Shown: positions 50,148-59,433 of the stretch, piece by piece
Numbering within the stretch: the stretch's first letter is position 1
Layout: each line of letters starts with the position of its first letter
Assembly: GCA_903932145.1 (NCBI GenBank)
Contig: CAIZFE010000038.1
Coordinates: 1-64,000 of the forward strand
Direction of reading: 5' to 3'
Length of the DNA stretch: 64,000 nt
Origin: an uncultured Rhodopila sp.
GTDB taxonomy: Bacteria > Pseudomonadota > Alphaproteobacteria > Acetobacterales > Acetobacteraceae
Position numbers and translations under genes: made by a program
The notes under the pieces: model-generated
Seen by the model: the letters and a program-made list of their open reading frames with translations, nothing else
What the model was told of the DNA's origin: nothing
The model's database searches: none

Positions 50148-51005
50148 ATGAACATCCGTCCGCTTGGCCATACCCTGGGTGTGGAGATCACCGGCGTCGA
50201 TCTGGCCGCACCGCTGGCCGACGCCGATTTCGACGTGATCAAGGATGCCTGGCTGCACCACAAGGTCGCGGTGTTTCCCGGTCAGACCCTGACCGAGGCA
50301 GCGCTGATGCAATTCGGCCGGCGATTTGGCGAACTGGAGATCCACGTCCGCTCCACCTACCATTCCCGCGAGAATTCCGAGGTGATGATCGTCTCCAACA
50401 AGAAAGAGGACGGCCGCGCGATCGGGGTGCTGGGCGACGGCGAGGCGCAGTGGCACATCGACCAGTCCTACATGCCGCAGCCGACCTTCGGGACGATCCT
50501 GTTCGGCCAGGAAATTCCGCCGGAGGGTGGGGATACGTGGTTCGCCGACCTCGCAACTGCCTATGACCGGCTGCCGCCGGTGCTGAAGGCGAAGATTGAG
50601 GGCAAGCGCGTCGTTAACTCGGTGGACCGGCACAACCGGCGCGACGCGGCCGGGCGCCCGGATCTGGCGATGAGCGCGGAACAGTTGAAGCGCGCGCCGG
50701 ATTCGCCGCATCCGCTGGTGCGCACGCATCCGCTGCTGGGCACCCGGGCGATCTATTATAGTCCAAGCCACACAGCCGAGGTGGAGGGGTTAGAGGAACC
50801 CGACAGCCAGGCGCTGCTGGCGGAACTGCTGCCGCACATGACGAAGCCCGATCTGATCTACAAGCATCACTGGTCGGTCGGTGATGTGGTGATGTGGGAC
50901 AACAGCGCGACGATGCATCGCCGGGACCCGTTTCCCGGCGAATATTCCCGCCTGATGAAGCGGGTGAGTTTCCGCTATCCTCCCGAACACCGGGTACCGG
51001 TTTGA
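50148..51005 (+). CDS. TauD/TfdA family Fe(II)/2-oxoglutarate dioxygenase
   Basis: Enzyme of 285 residues that couples 2-oxoglutarate decarboxylation to hydroxylation of a substrate such as taurine or a phenoxy acid. Iron ligands: His103 and Asp105 in WHIDQSY, and a distal His in WDNSATMHRRDPF. RLMKRVSFR supplies the 2-oxoglutarate Arg. AAGGAGGA lies eight bases before the ATG. It is followed at once by a binding protein and an ABC ATPase, the usual TauABCD setting but without the permease gene. Confidence 0.9.
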   Translation: MNIRPLGHTLGVEITGVDLAAPLADADFDVIKDAWLHHKVAVFPGQTLTEAALMQFGRRFGELEIHVRSTYHSRENSEVMIVSNKKEDGRAIGVLGDGEAQWHIDQSYMPQPTFGTILFGQEIPPEGGDTWFADLATAYDRLPPVLKAKIEGKRVVNSVDRHNRRDAAGRPDLAMSAEQLKRAPDSPHPLVRTHPLLGTRAIYYSPSHTAEVEGLEEPDSQALLAELLPHMTKPDLIYKHHWSVGDVVMWDNSATMHRRDPFPGEYSRLMKRVSFRYPPEHRVPV

Positions 51006-51010
51006 CACCC

Positions 51011-52027
51011 ATGCTGACTCGCCGCACCGCCATCGCCGCCGCGTTCACCACTCCGCTCGGCAGCCGTGTCAGCTTCGGCAGTACGCGGCGTACCTTGAAG
51101 GTGATGTCGAACGCCAATGTCGCGGGCATTCATGTCCCCGGAAACGTTGCGGTTCGCGAAATACTGCAACAAATCGGCGACTATGCCCCGATCGACCTGA
51201 CACGGATGGAAAAACAGGCCAACATCACGCAGGTGCTGGTCGGCGGAGGTCCCGACATTGTCGATGCCGATACGCCGTCGATCGCCGCCGCCGCCAATGC
51301 GGGCGCCAACCTGAAAATCGTCGGGCAGTTTTATGCCAGTGTGGACCTTGTGTTCGCCGCCAACGCCGATGTCGTGACCTCATTGCAGGATCTAACCAAA
51401 CCGGACGTTGTCTGCGGCATCAACACGCCCGGAGACACCGTCCACGCCCTGCTGCTGGGCGTTCTGATGAAGCACGGCATCGACATCACCAAAGTCAATA
51501 TTGTCGCCCTTGGCGGATCGTCGGCGCGGATGCGGGCGTTGATGGCCAAACGCGTGCATCTGGTGCCGATCCATGCCGATCAGGCGCACGACGTGGCCCT
51601 GCAAGGCAATTACAAACCGCTGATCCAGCCTTGGACCGAATACGATTTCTGGTCCAACGAAGTCTGGGCGGTCAACGGCAAATGGCTGGAGAACCCCGAC
51701 AACCAGCGTGTCGTCGTCGATGTGCTGGAGGCTCAATTGCGCGCCAATCGTTCCGCGACCAACGACTTTTCCTGGTTCGCCGGCATGTTTCGCAAATATA
51801 GCAACGACCGCGACGCGGCGCATTGGCCGGACGACCGTATCCACGACGAATGGACGCTGCTGACCAAGGAGATAAAGGCGTTTCCGGAACCGATGCCGCT
51901 GGACCTGGCCGCCTTCAACACGCTGATACCGATCTACGAAAAAGCCGGAATTGTTTCACCAGGTGCCAGCTTCGATAGTCTGATCGAGCCGCGCTTCCTG
52001 GCCGAGGCCCAGAAGCGGCTGGGATGA
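51011..52027 (+). CDS. ABC transporter substrate-binding protein (NMT1/TauA-like)
   Basis: Periplasmic binding protein of 338 residues for a nitrate/sulfonate/taurine-type importer. The N-terminus MLTRRTAIAAAFTTPLGSRV has a twin Arg and a short hydrophobic stretch, a possible Tat or weak Sec signal. Ligand-domain motifs: QVLVGGGPDIVDADTPSIAA, VGQFYASVDLVFAANADVVT and LGGSSARMRALMAKRVHLVP. The start lies five bases after the tauD stop. Its own stop overlaps the ATPase start as ATGA. Confidence 0.87.
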   Translation: MLTRRTAIAAAFTTPLGSRVSFGSTRRTLKVMSNANVAGIHVPGNVAVREILQQIGDYAPIDLTRMEKQANITQVLVGGGPDIVDADTPSIAAAANAGANLKIVGQFYASVDLVFAANADVVTSLQDLTKPDVVCGINTPGDTVHALLLGVLMKHGIDITKVNIVALGGSSARMRALMAKRVHLVPIHADQAHDVALQGNYKPLIQPWTEYDFWSNEVWAVNGKWLENPDNQRVVVDVLEAQLRANRSATNDFSWFAGMFRKYSNDRDAAHWPDDRIHDEWTLLTKEIKAFPEPMPLDLAAFNTLIPIYEKAGIVSPGASFDSLIEPRFLAEAQKRLG

Positions 52028-52809
52028 CCGAACCGAAACTGCGCACGACCGGCCTGACCCGTCGATACGGCACCGGGCTGACGGTCTTTCAGGATTTGTC
52101 GCTCGATGTCGCGGACAAGGAATTTGTCGCGATCATCGGACCGAGCGGCTGTGGGAAATCGACGTTTCTGCGCATTTTGAACGGGCTCGACAAGCCCGAC
52201 AGCGGCACAATTGAGATCGACGGCCGCCCGGTCATCGGGCCAGGAGCGGGCCGGGCGATGGTGTTCCAGGGGTTCGATCTGTTTCCCTGGCGGACGGCGC
52301 AGGAAAACGTCGCGTTCGGTCTGGAGATGCAGGGCGTGCCGAAACGGGAACGGCTGGAGATCGCTGCACATTACATCGAAATGGTCGGCCTGACCGGTTT
52401 CGCCCGGTCCTACCCCCACCAACTGTCGGGCGGGATGCAGCAGCGTGTCGGCATCGCACGCGCACTGGCCGTGCGGCCGGATATCCTGTTGATGGATGAG
52501 CCGTTCGGGGCGCTCGACCTGCAATCGCGGGATCTGATGCAGGATGAATTGCTGCGGATTTGGCAGGATGACCGCAAGACGGTGCTGTTCGTGACGCACA
52601 GTATCGAGGAAGCGATCTACCTCGCTGACCGGATCATCGTCATGTCGCCCCGGCCTGCTCGGATACAGCGGGATATCGCGGTGCCGTTCGGCCGGCCGCG
52701 GAACGAGGATATCAAGACCAGCGCGGCGTTCCTGGAGATCCGGCGGGAGATATGGAGCCTTCTGAAGCATGGCGCTGCGATGACGGAAACACGGGAATTA
52801 TCGTCGTAG
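52024..52809 (+). CDS. ABC transporter ATPase (SsuB/TauB-like)
   Basis: ATPase of 261 residues. Walker A GPSGCGKST, signature LSGGMQQRVGIARALA, Walker B ILLMDEPFGALD, and HSIEEAIYLADRI with the switch His. It should power an importer of nitrate/sulfonate/taurine type; the matching permeases are probably those at 46183-47678. It ends convergent to the ETF-QO gene, with a hairpin between. Confidence 0.92.
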   Translation: MTEPKLRTTGLTRRYGTGLTVFQDLSLDVADKEFVAIIGPSGCGKSTFLRILNGLDKPDSGTIEIDGRPVIGPGAGRAMVFQGFDLFPWRTAQENVAFGLEMQGVPKRERLEIAAHYIEMVGLTGFARSYPHQLSGGMQQRVGIARALAVRPDILLMDEPFGALDLQSRDLMQDELLRIWQDDRKTVLFVTHSIEEAIYLADRIIVMSPRPARIQRDIAVPFGRPRNEDIKTSAAFLEIRREIWSLLKHGAAMTETRELSS

Positions 52810-52824
52810 CCGGGCTGGTTCGGA

Positions 52825-52846
52825 TTGCCGGGCCGCAGCCCGGCAA
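52825..52846. terminator. Hairpin between convergent genes
   Basis: TTGCCGGGC (52825-52833), loop CGCA, GCCCGGCAA (52838-52846): a perfect 9-base stem. It lies 15 bases after the ATPase stop and 22 before the ETF-QO stop on the other strand. A bidirectional terminator is likely, although no T-run follows. Confidence 0.65.
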
Positions 52847-52868
52847 TAACGATATAAAATGCCGAGGT

Positions 52869-54506
52869 CTACATCCCGCCGGGATAATTCGGCCCGCCGC
52901 CGCCCTCGGGCGGCACCCAGTTGATGTTCTGCGACGGGTCCTTGATGTCGCAGGTCTTACAATGCACGCAGTTCTGCGCATTGATCTGTAACCGCGGCGT
53001 CCCCTCCTCCACCCCGATGAACTCATAAACACCCGCCGGACAAAACCGAGCCTCGGGGCCACGGTATTTGTTCCAGTTGAGATCGACGGCGACGGCGGGG
53101 TTGGTCAGGTGCAGATGCACCGGCTGGTCTTCCTCGTGCGCCGTGTTGCTGATGAACACCGACGACAGTTTGTCGAACGTCAGCACGCCGTCCGGCTTCG
53201 GGTAAACGATGCGCGGGGCCTTGTCGGCATCGACCAATGTCTCATTGTCAGCATGCGGGTGATGGAACGTCCAGGGCGCCTTGCCGCGCAGAATATAGGT
53301 GTCCAGCCCGCTGTAGAGCAGGCCACCCCACATGCCAAATTTCGCGAAGGCCGGCCGGATGTTGCGGGATTGCGAGAGTTCCTCCCACACCCAGCTCGAT
53401 TGCAGTTTGTCGAAATAGGACGTCACCTCGGCCGGATGGTCGCCGGCCAGCGCTTCCGCCAACGCTTCCGCCGCCAGCATGCCGGACTTCATCGCGGTGT
53501 GGGTGCCCTTGATCTTCGGCACGTTCAGAAAGCCGGCCGCATCGCCGATCAGCAGCCCACCGGGAAAGCTCAACTTAGGCAACGACTGCAAGCCGCCCTC
53601 GCTCAGCGCCCGGGCGCCGTACGAGATGCGACGGCCGCCCTCGAAATGTTTGCGAATATCGGGATGCGTCTTAAAGCGTTGCATCTCATCGAACGGCGAC
53701 AGCCACGGATTGCTGTAATCCAGCCCGATAACAAATCCGAACGAGACCAGGTTCTCGCCGAAATGATACAGGAACGACCCGCCATAGGTCGCGCGATCCA
53801 GCGGCCAGCCGAGGCTGTGCTCGATCAGGCCCGGCTTGTGATTGGCGGCGGGGATTTCCCACAGTTCCTTGATGCCGATCGCGTAGGTCTGCGGATCGTG
53901 GCCGTCACGCAGGTTGAACCGGTCCATCAACTGCTTGGACAGCGAGCCGCGGCAGCCCTCGGCGAACAGCGTGTAGCGGGCGCGCAGTTCCATACCGCGC
54001 TGGAAATTGCCGCCCGGTTCGCCGGATTTGCTGACGCCCATGTCGCCGGTGGCGATGCCGACGATGCGGCCATCTTCCTCCAACAGTTCGGTGGCGGCGA
54101 AACCGGGGTAGATTTCGACGCCCAGCTCCTCGGCCTGCTGGCCCAGCCAGCGCACCACGTTGCCCAACGACACAATGTAGTTGCCGTGGTTATGCATCTG
54201 CGGCGGAGTCGGCAGCTTGAACGATCTGGTTTCCGTCAAAAACAGGAAGCGGTCCTCGCCGGCCGGTGTCTCCAGCGGCGCGCCCCTCTCTTTCCAGTCC
54301 GGGATCAACTCGTTCAGCGCGCGCGGCTCGATCACCGCACCCGACAGGATATGGGCGCCTATCTCGCCGCCCTTTTCCACCAGGCAAACCGCCATGTCTG
54401 GATTAAGCTGCTTCAGCCGGATCGCCGCCGACAGACCGGATGGGCCGCCGCCCACGATCACGACGTCGAATTCCATCGCCTCGCGTTGGGGTAGGTCGTC
54501 CGCCAT
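52869..54506 (-). CDS. Electron transfer flavoprotein-ubiquinone oxidoreductase
   Basis: Membrane-associated flavoprotein of 545 residues that passes electrons from ETF to ubiquinone. FAD site [20 protein letters not shown] at the N-terminus; quinone-binding region with [21 protein letters not shown]-terminal 4Fe-4S cluster in CPAGVYEF and [19 protein letters not shown]. Length matches bacterial and mitochondrial ETF-QO. The etfAB genes are not in the window. It links fatty-acid and amino-acid dehydrogenases to the respiratory chain. Confidence 0.95.
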   Translation of the reverse strand: MADDLPQREAMEFDVVIVGGGPSGLSAAIRLKQLNPDMAVCLVEKGGEIGAHILSGAVIEPRALNELIPDWKERGAPLETPAGEDRFLFLTETRSFKLPTPPQMHNHGNYIVSLGNVVRWLGQQAEELGVEIYPGFAATELLEEDGRIVGIATGDMGVSKSGEPGGNFQRGMELRARYTLFAEGCRGSLSKQLMDRFNLRDGHDPQTYAIGIKELWEIPAANHKPGLIEHSLGWPLDRATYGGSFLYHFGENLVSFGFVIGLDYSNPWLSPFDEMQRFKTHPDIRKHFEGGRRISYGARALSEGGLQSLPKLSFPGGLLIGDAAGFLNVPKIKGTHTAMKSGMLAAEALAEALAGDHPAEVTSYFDKLQSSWVWEELSQSRNIRPAFAKFGMWGGLLYSGLDTYILRGKAPWTFHHPHADNETLVDADKAPRIVYPKPDGVLTFDKLSSVFISNTAHEEDQPVHLHLTNPAVAVDLNWNKYRGPEARFCPAGVYEFIGVEEGTPRLQINAQNCVHCKTCDIKDPSQNINWVPPEGGGGPNYPGGM

Positions 54507-54625
54507 TGTCCGCTCCTTGCCGACTGTCTTTTGGTTAATCCAGGCTTATGTGCTTCAGATTACCCTGCGGGGCAAACCGGCAAGCCCCCCGGGATCATCT
54601 AACAGCCTGTTGTGGAGAGTCTTCC

Positions 54626-55339
54626 GTGTCCGCGCACGACACCTTGTTGCTAATTGGCCACGGATCGGCACGCTATCCGGACGCTGCCGCCGCGATCCAC
54701 CGTCACGCCGCCGCGCTGCGCCAGTCCAATCGATTCGCCCCTGTGGCGGTCGGTCTGCTGAACGGCGCTCCGTCGGTGTCGGATGCATTGGCCGAACTCG
54801 GGGCGGGCAGCATCAGGGTGGTGCCGTTCTTCATGGAGGACGGATATTTTACCCGTGTCGCGGTGCCGCGAACATTGGGCGGGCGAGACGTGACGATCGG
54901 TCCGCCGGTCGGCGTCCACGACGGCATGGCGGGTTTGATCGAACGTCAGGCCCTGGCCGCCTGCGACGTTTTGGGCGTTGCCTCCCGCCACGTTGCGGTT
55001 CTGGTGGTCGGTCACGGCTCGTCCAGCGCCCCGGGCCGAACCCTCGCCTTGCATCGCCATACATCAAGGGTCGCAGCGACGGAGCTGTTCGCGCGTGTGG
55101 AGTACGCCTGCCTGGAGGAACCCCCCTTGGTTGCCGATGTCCTGACCGGGCTGCGCGCCCACCCGGTCGTGGTGATCGGCTTTTTCGCCGGCAGCGGTGG
55201 CCATGTGCGCGACGACATCCCAACCCTGATCGCAGCCGAACAGGCCGCTCGGGGGGACGCGGGGTTCGCGGTGCAATTCCATGGTTCGGTGTGCGACGAC
55301 CCGGCGATGGCCGAGATTATCCTGGATCAGGCGACGTGA
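54626..55339 (+). CDS. CbiX-like two-domain chelatase-family protein
   Basis: Protein of 237 residues with two chelatase-fold halves, each carrying GHGS (LLLIGHGSARYPDAAAA and VLVVGHGSSSAPGRTLA). This matches CbiX/SirB, which insert Co2+ or Fe2+ into sirohydrochlorin using the His. The second half also has VVVIGFFAGSGGHVRDDIP, containing the other metal-contact His. The start is a GTG with GGAGAG six to seven bases upstream. No cobalamin or siroheme genes adjoin, so the metal and substrate are uncertain. Confidence 0.82.
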   Translation: MSAHDTLLLIGHGSARYPDAAAAIHRHAAALRQSNRFAPVAVGLLNGAPSVSDALAELGAGSIRVVPFFMEDGYFTRVAVPRTLGGRDVTIGPPVGVHDGMAGLIERQALAACDVLGVASRHVAVLVVGHGSSSAPGRTLALHRHTSRVAATELFARVEYACLEEPPLVADVLTGLRAHPVVVIGFFAGSGGHVRDDIPTLIAAEQAARGDAGFAVQFHGSVCDDPAMAEIILDQAT

Positions 55340-55717
55340 CTTCCTGGGTTGGCGGCGTTTGGTCACCGGCCAGCAAGTAAGACTTCACCACGGAGGCAGG
55401 CTGAGGAACACGGAGGACCACGGAGAAGGCACTCGGTGATCGGCCACGCAGCGACTTTATTGATGTCACGAAATGCCCGGCAGAAAACTCAAAGCACGTT
55501 CCTGGCTGCCGGCGTGTCCGCCGCGCGGAGCGCCATTTCTTACCTTCTCCGTGGCCCTTCGTGATCCTAAGCCTGTCTCCGTGGTAAAAACCTGCGGCCT
55601 TCCTGACGCGGCACGACCCACCCAACAGGCCCCGCACTCTCGACGGCAACACGCAATCGGGTCATGACGGGAATAAGGCGCCAGGCGCCAGACCAATGCA
55701 TCAACGGGAGATACGCG
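55340..55717. other. Intergenic region holding an inverted CCACGGAG repeat pair
   Basis: No gene seen. About 43 bases at 55387-55429 recur in inverted orientation at 55543-55585 with a few mismatches; both are built from CCACGGAG and AACACGGAG-like units. The lactonase promoter should lie in the last 100 bases. Confidence 0.6.
55387..55585. repeat. Inverted pair of CCACGGAG-type repeats
   Basis: Left copy 55387-55429 begins ACCACGGAGGCAGGCT and ends CCACGGAGAAGG; the right copy 55543-55585 is its imperfect reverse complement. The spacer is 113 bases. Related to the pair at 58271-58446. This motif type is scattered through many environmental genomes; its origin and role are not known. Confidence 0.75.
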
Positions 55718-56770
55718 ATGTTTGCCTATGTCGGTGGCTACACCACGCCTGACCGCAACGGCCGGGGCGACGGGATCAGAGCGTATCGGGTCGATCCGGT
55801 CGATGGCGCCTGGAGCCTGATTCAGACCATCGGCGGCCTGGAAAACCCGGCTTTGTTCACTCTGACCCGCGACTCGAAGCGGATGTATTGCGTGCATGGC
55901 GGACGCAATCTGATGAGCGCGTTTGCCGTCGATACCGCGACCGGGATGCTGACACTGCTCAACCAGATGGACTGCCAGGGCAACAACCCGGTCGATTCAG
56001 CCTTGGACCCCACGGAACAATTCCTGGTCATCGCCAATTACGGCTCTGGCGCCGTCGCGGTCATGCCGATTGGCGAAGACGGACACCTGCTGCCGGTGAG
56101 CCAGTCGGTCCAGCTTGAAGGCACCCCCGGGCCGAACCCGAAAGAGCAATCCTCGTCCCATCCACACGCGGTGATCTTCGACCCGACCGGACAGTTCGTG
56201 ATCGTCCCGGACAAGGGATTCGACCGCACGTACCTGTTTCGGTTTCAGGACGGCAACCTCCGCCCCACCGAACAGGGTTCGATCGCATCGGCACCGGGTG
56301 CCGCGCCACGGCATACGACTTTTCACCCATCGTTACCGGTCTTGTACGTGAATAACGAGCTCGACTCGACGGTCACCGTGTTCGACTGGGTCGCGGGGCG
56401 GGCCGCCGAAGTGCAGGTGATTTCGACGCTGCAATCCGGTCACACGGGGCATAACACGACGGCCGAGATCGTGGTCTCGCCCTGCGGACGGTATCTGTAT
56501 GTCTCGAACCGGGGCCAGGACAGCATCGTGCGGTTCGTTATCGCGCCGGTCAGCGGCCGGTTGACCTACGCCGTCACAGTCCCGACCGGCGGCAAACGGC
56601 CGCGGTTCTTCACGCTTGGACCGGATGCGCGGCAGCTCTACGCCGCCAACCAGGACAGCGACGAGATCACGATTTTCGATATCGCGCAGGACAGCGGCGA
56701 CCTGGTTCCGACCGGGGTGCGGGTCTCGGTTGGCAGCCCATCGGCCATCAGCTTTGTGACACCCTCTTGA
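55718..56770 (+). CDS. Lactonase-family beta-propeller protein
   Basis: Protein of 350 residues forming a seven-bladed propeller of the 6-phosphogluconolactonase (YbhE)/muconate-lactonizing type. Blade motifs repeat: PALFTLTRDSKRMYCVH, NPVDSALDPTEQFLVIANYG, HAVIFDPTGQFVIVPDKG, AEIVVSPCGRYLYVSNRG and RFFTLGPDARQLYAANQ. No signal peptide, so cytoplasmic. It could hydrolyse 6-phosphogluconolactone, but the family also contains other activities. GGGAG lies seven bases before the ATG. Confidence 0.85.
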   Translation: MFAYVGGYTTPDRNGRGDGIRAYRVDPVDGAWSLIQTIGGLENPALFTLTRDSKRMYCVHGGRNLMSAFAVDTATGMLTLLNQMDCQGNNPVDSALDPTEQFLVIANYGSGAVAVMPIGEDGHLLPVSQSVQLEGTPGPNPKEQSSSHPHAVIFDPTGQFVIVPDKGFDRTYLFRFQDGNLRPTEQGSIASAPGAAPRHTTFHPSLPVLYVNNELDSTVTVFDWVAGRAAEVQVISTLQSGHTGHNTTAEIVVSPCGRYLYVSNRGQDSIVRFVIAPVSGRLTYAVTVPTGGKRPRFFTLGPDARQLYAANQDSDEITIFDIAQDSGDLVPTGVRVSVGSPSAISFVTPS

Positions 56771-56830
56771 AAGACAGGTGTCATCGCGTCGATACTGTTT
56801 TCAACCGAAAAGTATGACGAGGAAGCCTCC

Positions 56831-57748
56831 ATGGCCAAAGCCACCACAACCAGCACCGGGCGATCTGCTAAAGCCAAGAGCAAACCAGCGCCGGTTGTGA
56901 GAGCGAAGGCCATGGCTGCCGCCGCGAAAAAGGAAGACGCACCGGCGGGCAAGAAGGAAGCTGGCGGGAAGCCTTCGACGAAAGGCGCCACAACACAGAA
57001 AGTGGCTGCAACCACACTGGCGGTATCAAAGAAGGCGCCCGTTTCGACAAGCTTCGCGAAGAAGCAAGCCGCCCCGGTGAAGCTGGCCGCGAAGACCGCC
57101 GCCCCGCCGAAGGCAACCCCGAAAAAGACCGCTGGCAAGACCATTGTTGCGGCAAAAGCCCCCACCAGCCGGGTTGCCGCGGCCGCATCGTCATCGAAAA
57201 CCGTCGCTGTGAAAACAGCGGCCCCTCGCCGGCCCAAGGTCCGAACGGCGGTGCCGATCCCAACCGCCCGGCGCGGCCGCCAGGCGCCAGTGCCCCATAA
57301 GCCCGCGGCAACATCAGCCGTAACGCCATCCGCGGCGGCCAAAGCACCTGCCGCGTCCGCCGCCGTGCCGCTGCAGACCTTCACCGTCAGCCATCTGAAC
57401 GAGGCCGATTTCAAGGCCGACGGCCTGCGCCCCTACGCCCAATACCGCGACCTGGGAATCGCCGCGGCAACCGGCGCCCTCTGCCAGGCGCATGTAATCC
57501 GGTTCATTCCCCCCTGCACCGACGACGTCCGCAAGCGCCATCTGCATCAGGCCGACCTGCAACTGGTGTACGTCCTCAAGGGATGGATGAAGAACGAATT
57601 CGAAGGCCACGGTGAGCAAATGATGTCCGCCGGAAGCTGCTGGCTGCAACCCTCCGGCATCAAACACACAGTGCTGGACTATTCCGCCGACTGCGAAGTG
57701 CTGGAGATCATCGTTCCGGCCGATTTCAAGACCGAGGAGCTGACCTGA
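56831..57748 (+). CDS. Histone H1-like tail fused to a cupin domain
   Basis: Protein of 305 residues in two distinct parts. Residues 1 to about 175 are low-complexity Ala/Lys/Pro/Thr with repeated KKA, AAKT and PKKT units, like the DNA-binding tail of histone H1 or HctB-type proteins. Residues about 180-305 are a cupin: RHLHQADLQLVYVLKG (His-x-His, with Gln where Glu is usual) and GIKHTVLDYSADCEVLEI. Such a tail should bind nucleic acid; the cupin may sense or bind a small molecule. GAGGAAG precedes the ATG. Confidence 0.8.
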   Translation: MAKATTTSTGRSAKAKSKPAPVVRAKAMAAAAKKEDAPAGKKEAGGKPSTKGATTQKVAATTLAVSKKAPVSTSFAKKQAAPVKLAAKTAAPPKATPKKTAGKTIVAAKAPTSRVAAAASSSKTVAVKTAAPRRPKVRTAVPIPTARRGRQAPVPHKPAATSAVTPSAAAKAPAASAAVPLQTFTVSHLNEADFKADGLRPYAQYRDLGIAAATGALCQAHVIRFIPPCTDDVRKRHLHQADLQLVYVLKGWMKNEFEGHGEQMMSAGSCWLQPSGIKHTVLDYSADCEVLEIIVPADFKTEELT

Positions 57749-57793
57749 AGCCGCATCGCGCGCTCGCCTTGGATGTCGGGGGCATGATACCGG

Positions 57794-58150
57794 ATGACAT
57801 CGCATGAGCGTCTTGATTGCCTGAAGTGCCCGGCCCTGTGCTGTCGCATGGCGGGCTACGTCCGCGTCAGCCGCGACGATATGCGGCGTTTGGCCAAACA
57901 CCTGAAGATCAGTGTCGCGGATTTCGAAAAACGGCACGTCGTCGAGGTCACGAACCAGGGTGAGAAGCGGATCAAGGAAGGCTTCAAAACCTGCCAGTTC
58001 CTGACCGAGGACCACCGCTGCGGCGTCTATGAGGCTCGGCCGCACGACTGCCGCGGCTACGTCTGCTGGAACCAGCCTGACGAAACCGTTTACGGATATG
58101 CAGTCTTCTTACAGACCGGCGTAACGAAATTACGCGAGCATGAAAAATAG
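57794..58150 (+). CDS. YkgJ-type cysteine cluster protein
   Basis: Protein of 118 residues with Cys9, Cys12, Cys16 and Cys17 (CLKCPALCC) and a second group (FKTCQF, RCGVYEARPHDCRGYVCW). This is the CxxCxxxxC zinc/iron-cluster pattern of the UPF0153/YkgJ family, of unknown function. It starts 45 bases after the cupin-fusion gene on the same strand. The ribosome-binding site is unclear. Confidence 0.82.
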   Translation: MTSHERLDCLKCPALCCRMAGYVRVSRDDMRRLAKHLKISVADFEKRHVVEVTNQGEKRIKEGFKTCQFLTEDHRCGVYEARPHDCRGYVCWNQPDETVYGYAVFLQTGVTKLREHEK

Positions 58151-58194
58151 CGGCCGGTCATACCGGTCCGCGTTGATGCCGACTCTCGCCCCCA

Positions 58195-58230
58195 ATCGTC
58201 ATGGCCCGGACAAGCCGGGGCTATGACGAT
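58195..58230. repeat. Palindromic repeat, compact copy
   Basis: ATCGTCATGGCCCGG, loop ACAA, and a right arm ending CTATGACGAT form a nearly perfect hairpin with one extra base. It is a half-length member of the family at 5059-5137, downstream of the cysteine-cluster gene, where it could act as a terminator. Confidence 0.7.
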
Positions 58231-58270
58231 GGGGCAAGAGTCGACATCAGCCGCCGCTGGTACAATAGAC

Positions 58271-58446
58271 TCCTCTGTGGACCTTCGAGATCCTCGTGCT
58301 GCCTCCGTGATGAAACTTTCCTTATTTTACTGACTGCCACCGCAAACCGCCCGCCCCCTTGACGATCGCGGACCCCGGACGCACAGGCCGGGAAACAAGG
58401 AAAAATTCATCACGAAGGCAGCACGAGTATCGCGAAGGGGCACGGA
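58271..58446. repeat. Inverted pair of CACGGAG-type repeats
   Basis: The copy at about 58271-58324 and its imperfect reverse complement at about 58397-58446 share CATCACGAAGGCAGCACGAG. The spacer is about 70 bases. It is related to the pair at 55387-55585, so two intergenic regions 3 kb apart carry the same type of inverted arrangement. Confidence 0.7.
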
Positions 58447-58611
58447 GCCAGGGGATCAAATGCGGATGCCATGGCAATCAGTTGAAACCACGAACGCAAA
58501 ACGGTCCGCGCATCACTACAGCAGCGCCCGATCCCGATGATGCTTCGGCGCGCGCGTGCGCGTGCGCCCCCGGACTCAGAGGGTTCGACGCAGATCCCGG
58601 GAGGATGTTAG

Positions 58612-59433
58612 TCAGGGTGGGGCGGTGGCCAGTAACGGATCGAACGGGTCCAGCGTTGGCGGCTCACCGATCATGTACCCCAGCACTTGGCGGACGGTAT
58701 CCGGTCCCGGGTGCCTCCAGGCAAACCCCCAGGTGTCCGGCTTCTTGTCCCGCTCTTTCTGAAACGATGTCTCGCGGTGTTCCCGGATTTTAAACAGGGT
58801 CGTGAAGCTGCCGCCGTAGTTCATGAGCGTGTCGGATATCTGGTTCCAGAAAGTGCCAGTGCAGAAACTCGGAATGACCGCGAGGTCCATGCAGATCGCG
58901 AGGATGGTGCGGCCGAGCGGGCGGCGGCGCACCTCGGCGTCAAGTTCCTCGGGCCCGGGGATACGGAGATCGTCCGGATCGAAGGCGGGGCGCCTGGGCG
59001 CCATCTCTTCAGGGCCGGGCTTGGCCTGGCCACCCGGCGACCCGGCGTCTTTCGCCCCCTCCGCCGCCCCTTCTGACGGTTCGGCTGGCGGCTTGGCCGG
59101 CGTGCGCTCGCGCTGGTACACGAGTCCGATCTCGCGGCCTTTTGCGGCGCGGGCGAGCAGATACCGCTCCAACGCCATGGCGCGCAGGATGCCGCGCTGG
59201 AGCCGAATGAGGATGGTCGGCATTGTGTAAGTGCCCCAGACCCCGGCCAAAGCGGCGAATTCCACGTTAGCGGCGCGCTCCGGCACCGTCTCAACAAGGC
59301 GGCGGCCGTGGCCGAGCAAGACCCGAACGACATGCAGCAGGCCGGCGAGGCGTTCCGGTATGGTACGGCCGGCTCGGTCCTGCGTAGGATCGGGCGTGGC
59401 CGGTCGGGTCATGGGTGGCGCCGTATGCTCCAT
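58612..59433 (-). CDS. Orphan-family protein, paralogue 2
   Basis: Protein of 273 residues, sister of the 272-residue product at 1852-2670. The N-terminal 118 residues and the C-terminal half are nearly the same; the Pro/Glu/Gly linker (about 105-150) differs in sequence but not length class. Shared blocks: GLLHVVRVLLGHGRRLVE, RAANVEFAALAGVWGTY, FDPDDLRIPGPEELD, FWNQISDTL, FTTLFKIREHRETSFQKERD. The ATG at 59433 gives the same start MEHTAP and lies seven bases after the -10 hexamer. Function unknown. Confidence 0.8.
   Translation of the reverse strand: MEHTAPPMTRPATPDPTQDRAGRTIPERLAGLLHVVRVLLGHGRRLVETVPERAANVEFAALAGVWGTYTMPTILIRLQRGILRAMALERYLLARAAKGREIGLVYQRERTPAKPPAEPSEGAAEGAKDAGSPGGQAKPGPEEMAPRRPAFDPDDLRIPGPEELDAEVRRRPLGRTILAICMDLAVIPSFCTGTFWNQISDTLMNYGGSFTTLFKIREHRETSFQKERDKKPDTWGFAWRHPGPDTVRQVLGYMIGEPPTLDPFDPLLATAPP

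Larger units (their letters stand above)
58151..58611. other. Repeat-rich intergenic region
   Basis: About 460 bases without a gene. It holds a palindromic element (58195-58230), an inverted pair of CACGGAG-type repeats (58271-58446), and the 3' flank shared with the first orphan-family gene (minus strand, about 58550-58590). It lies between convergent genes. Confidence 0.6.
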
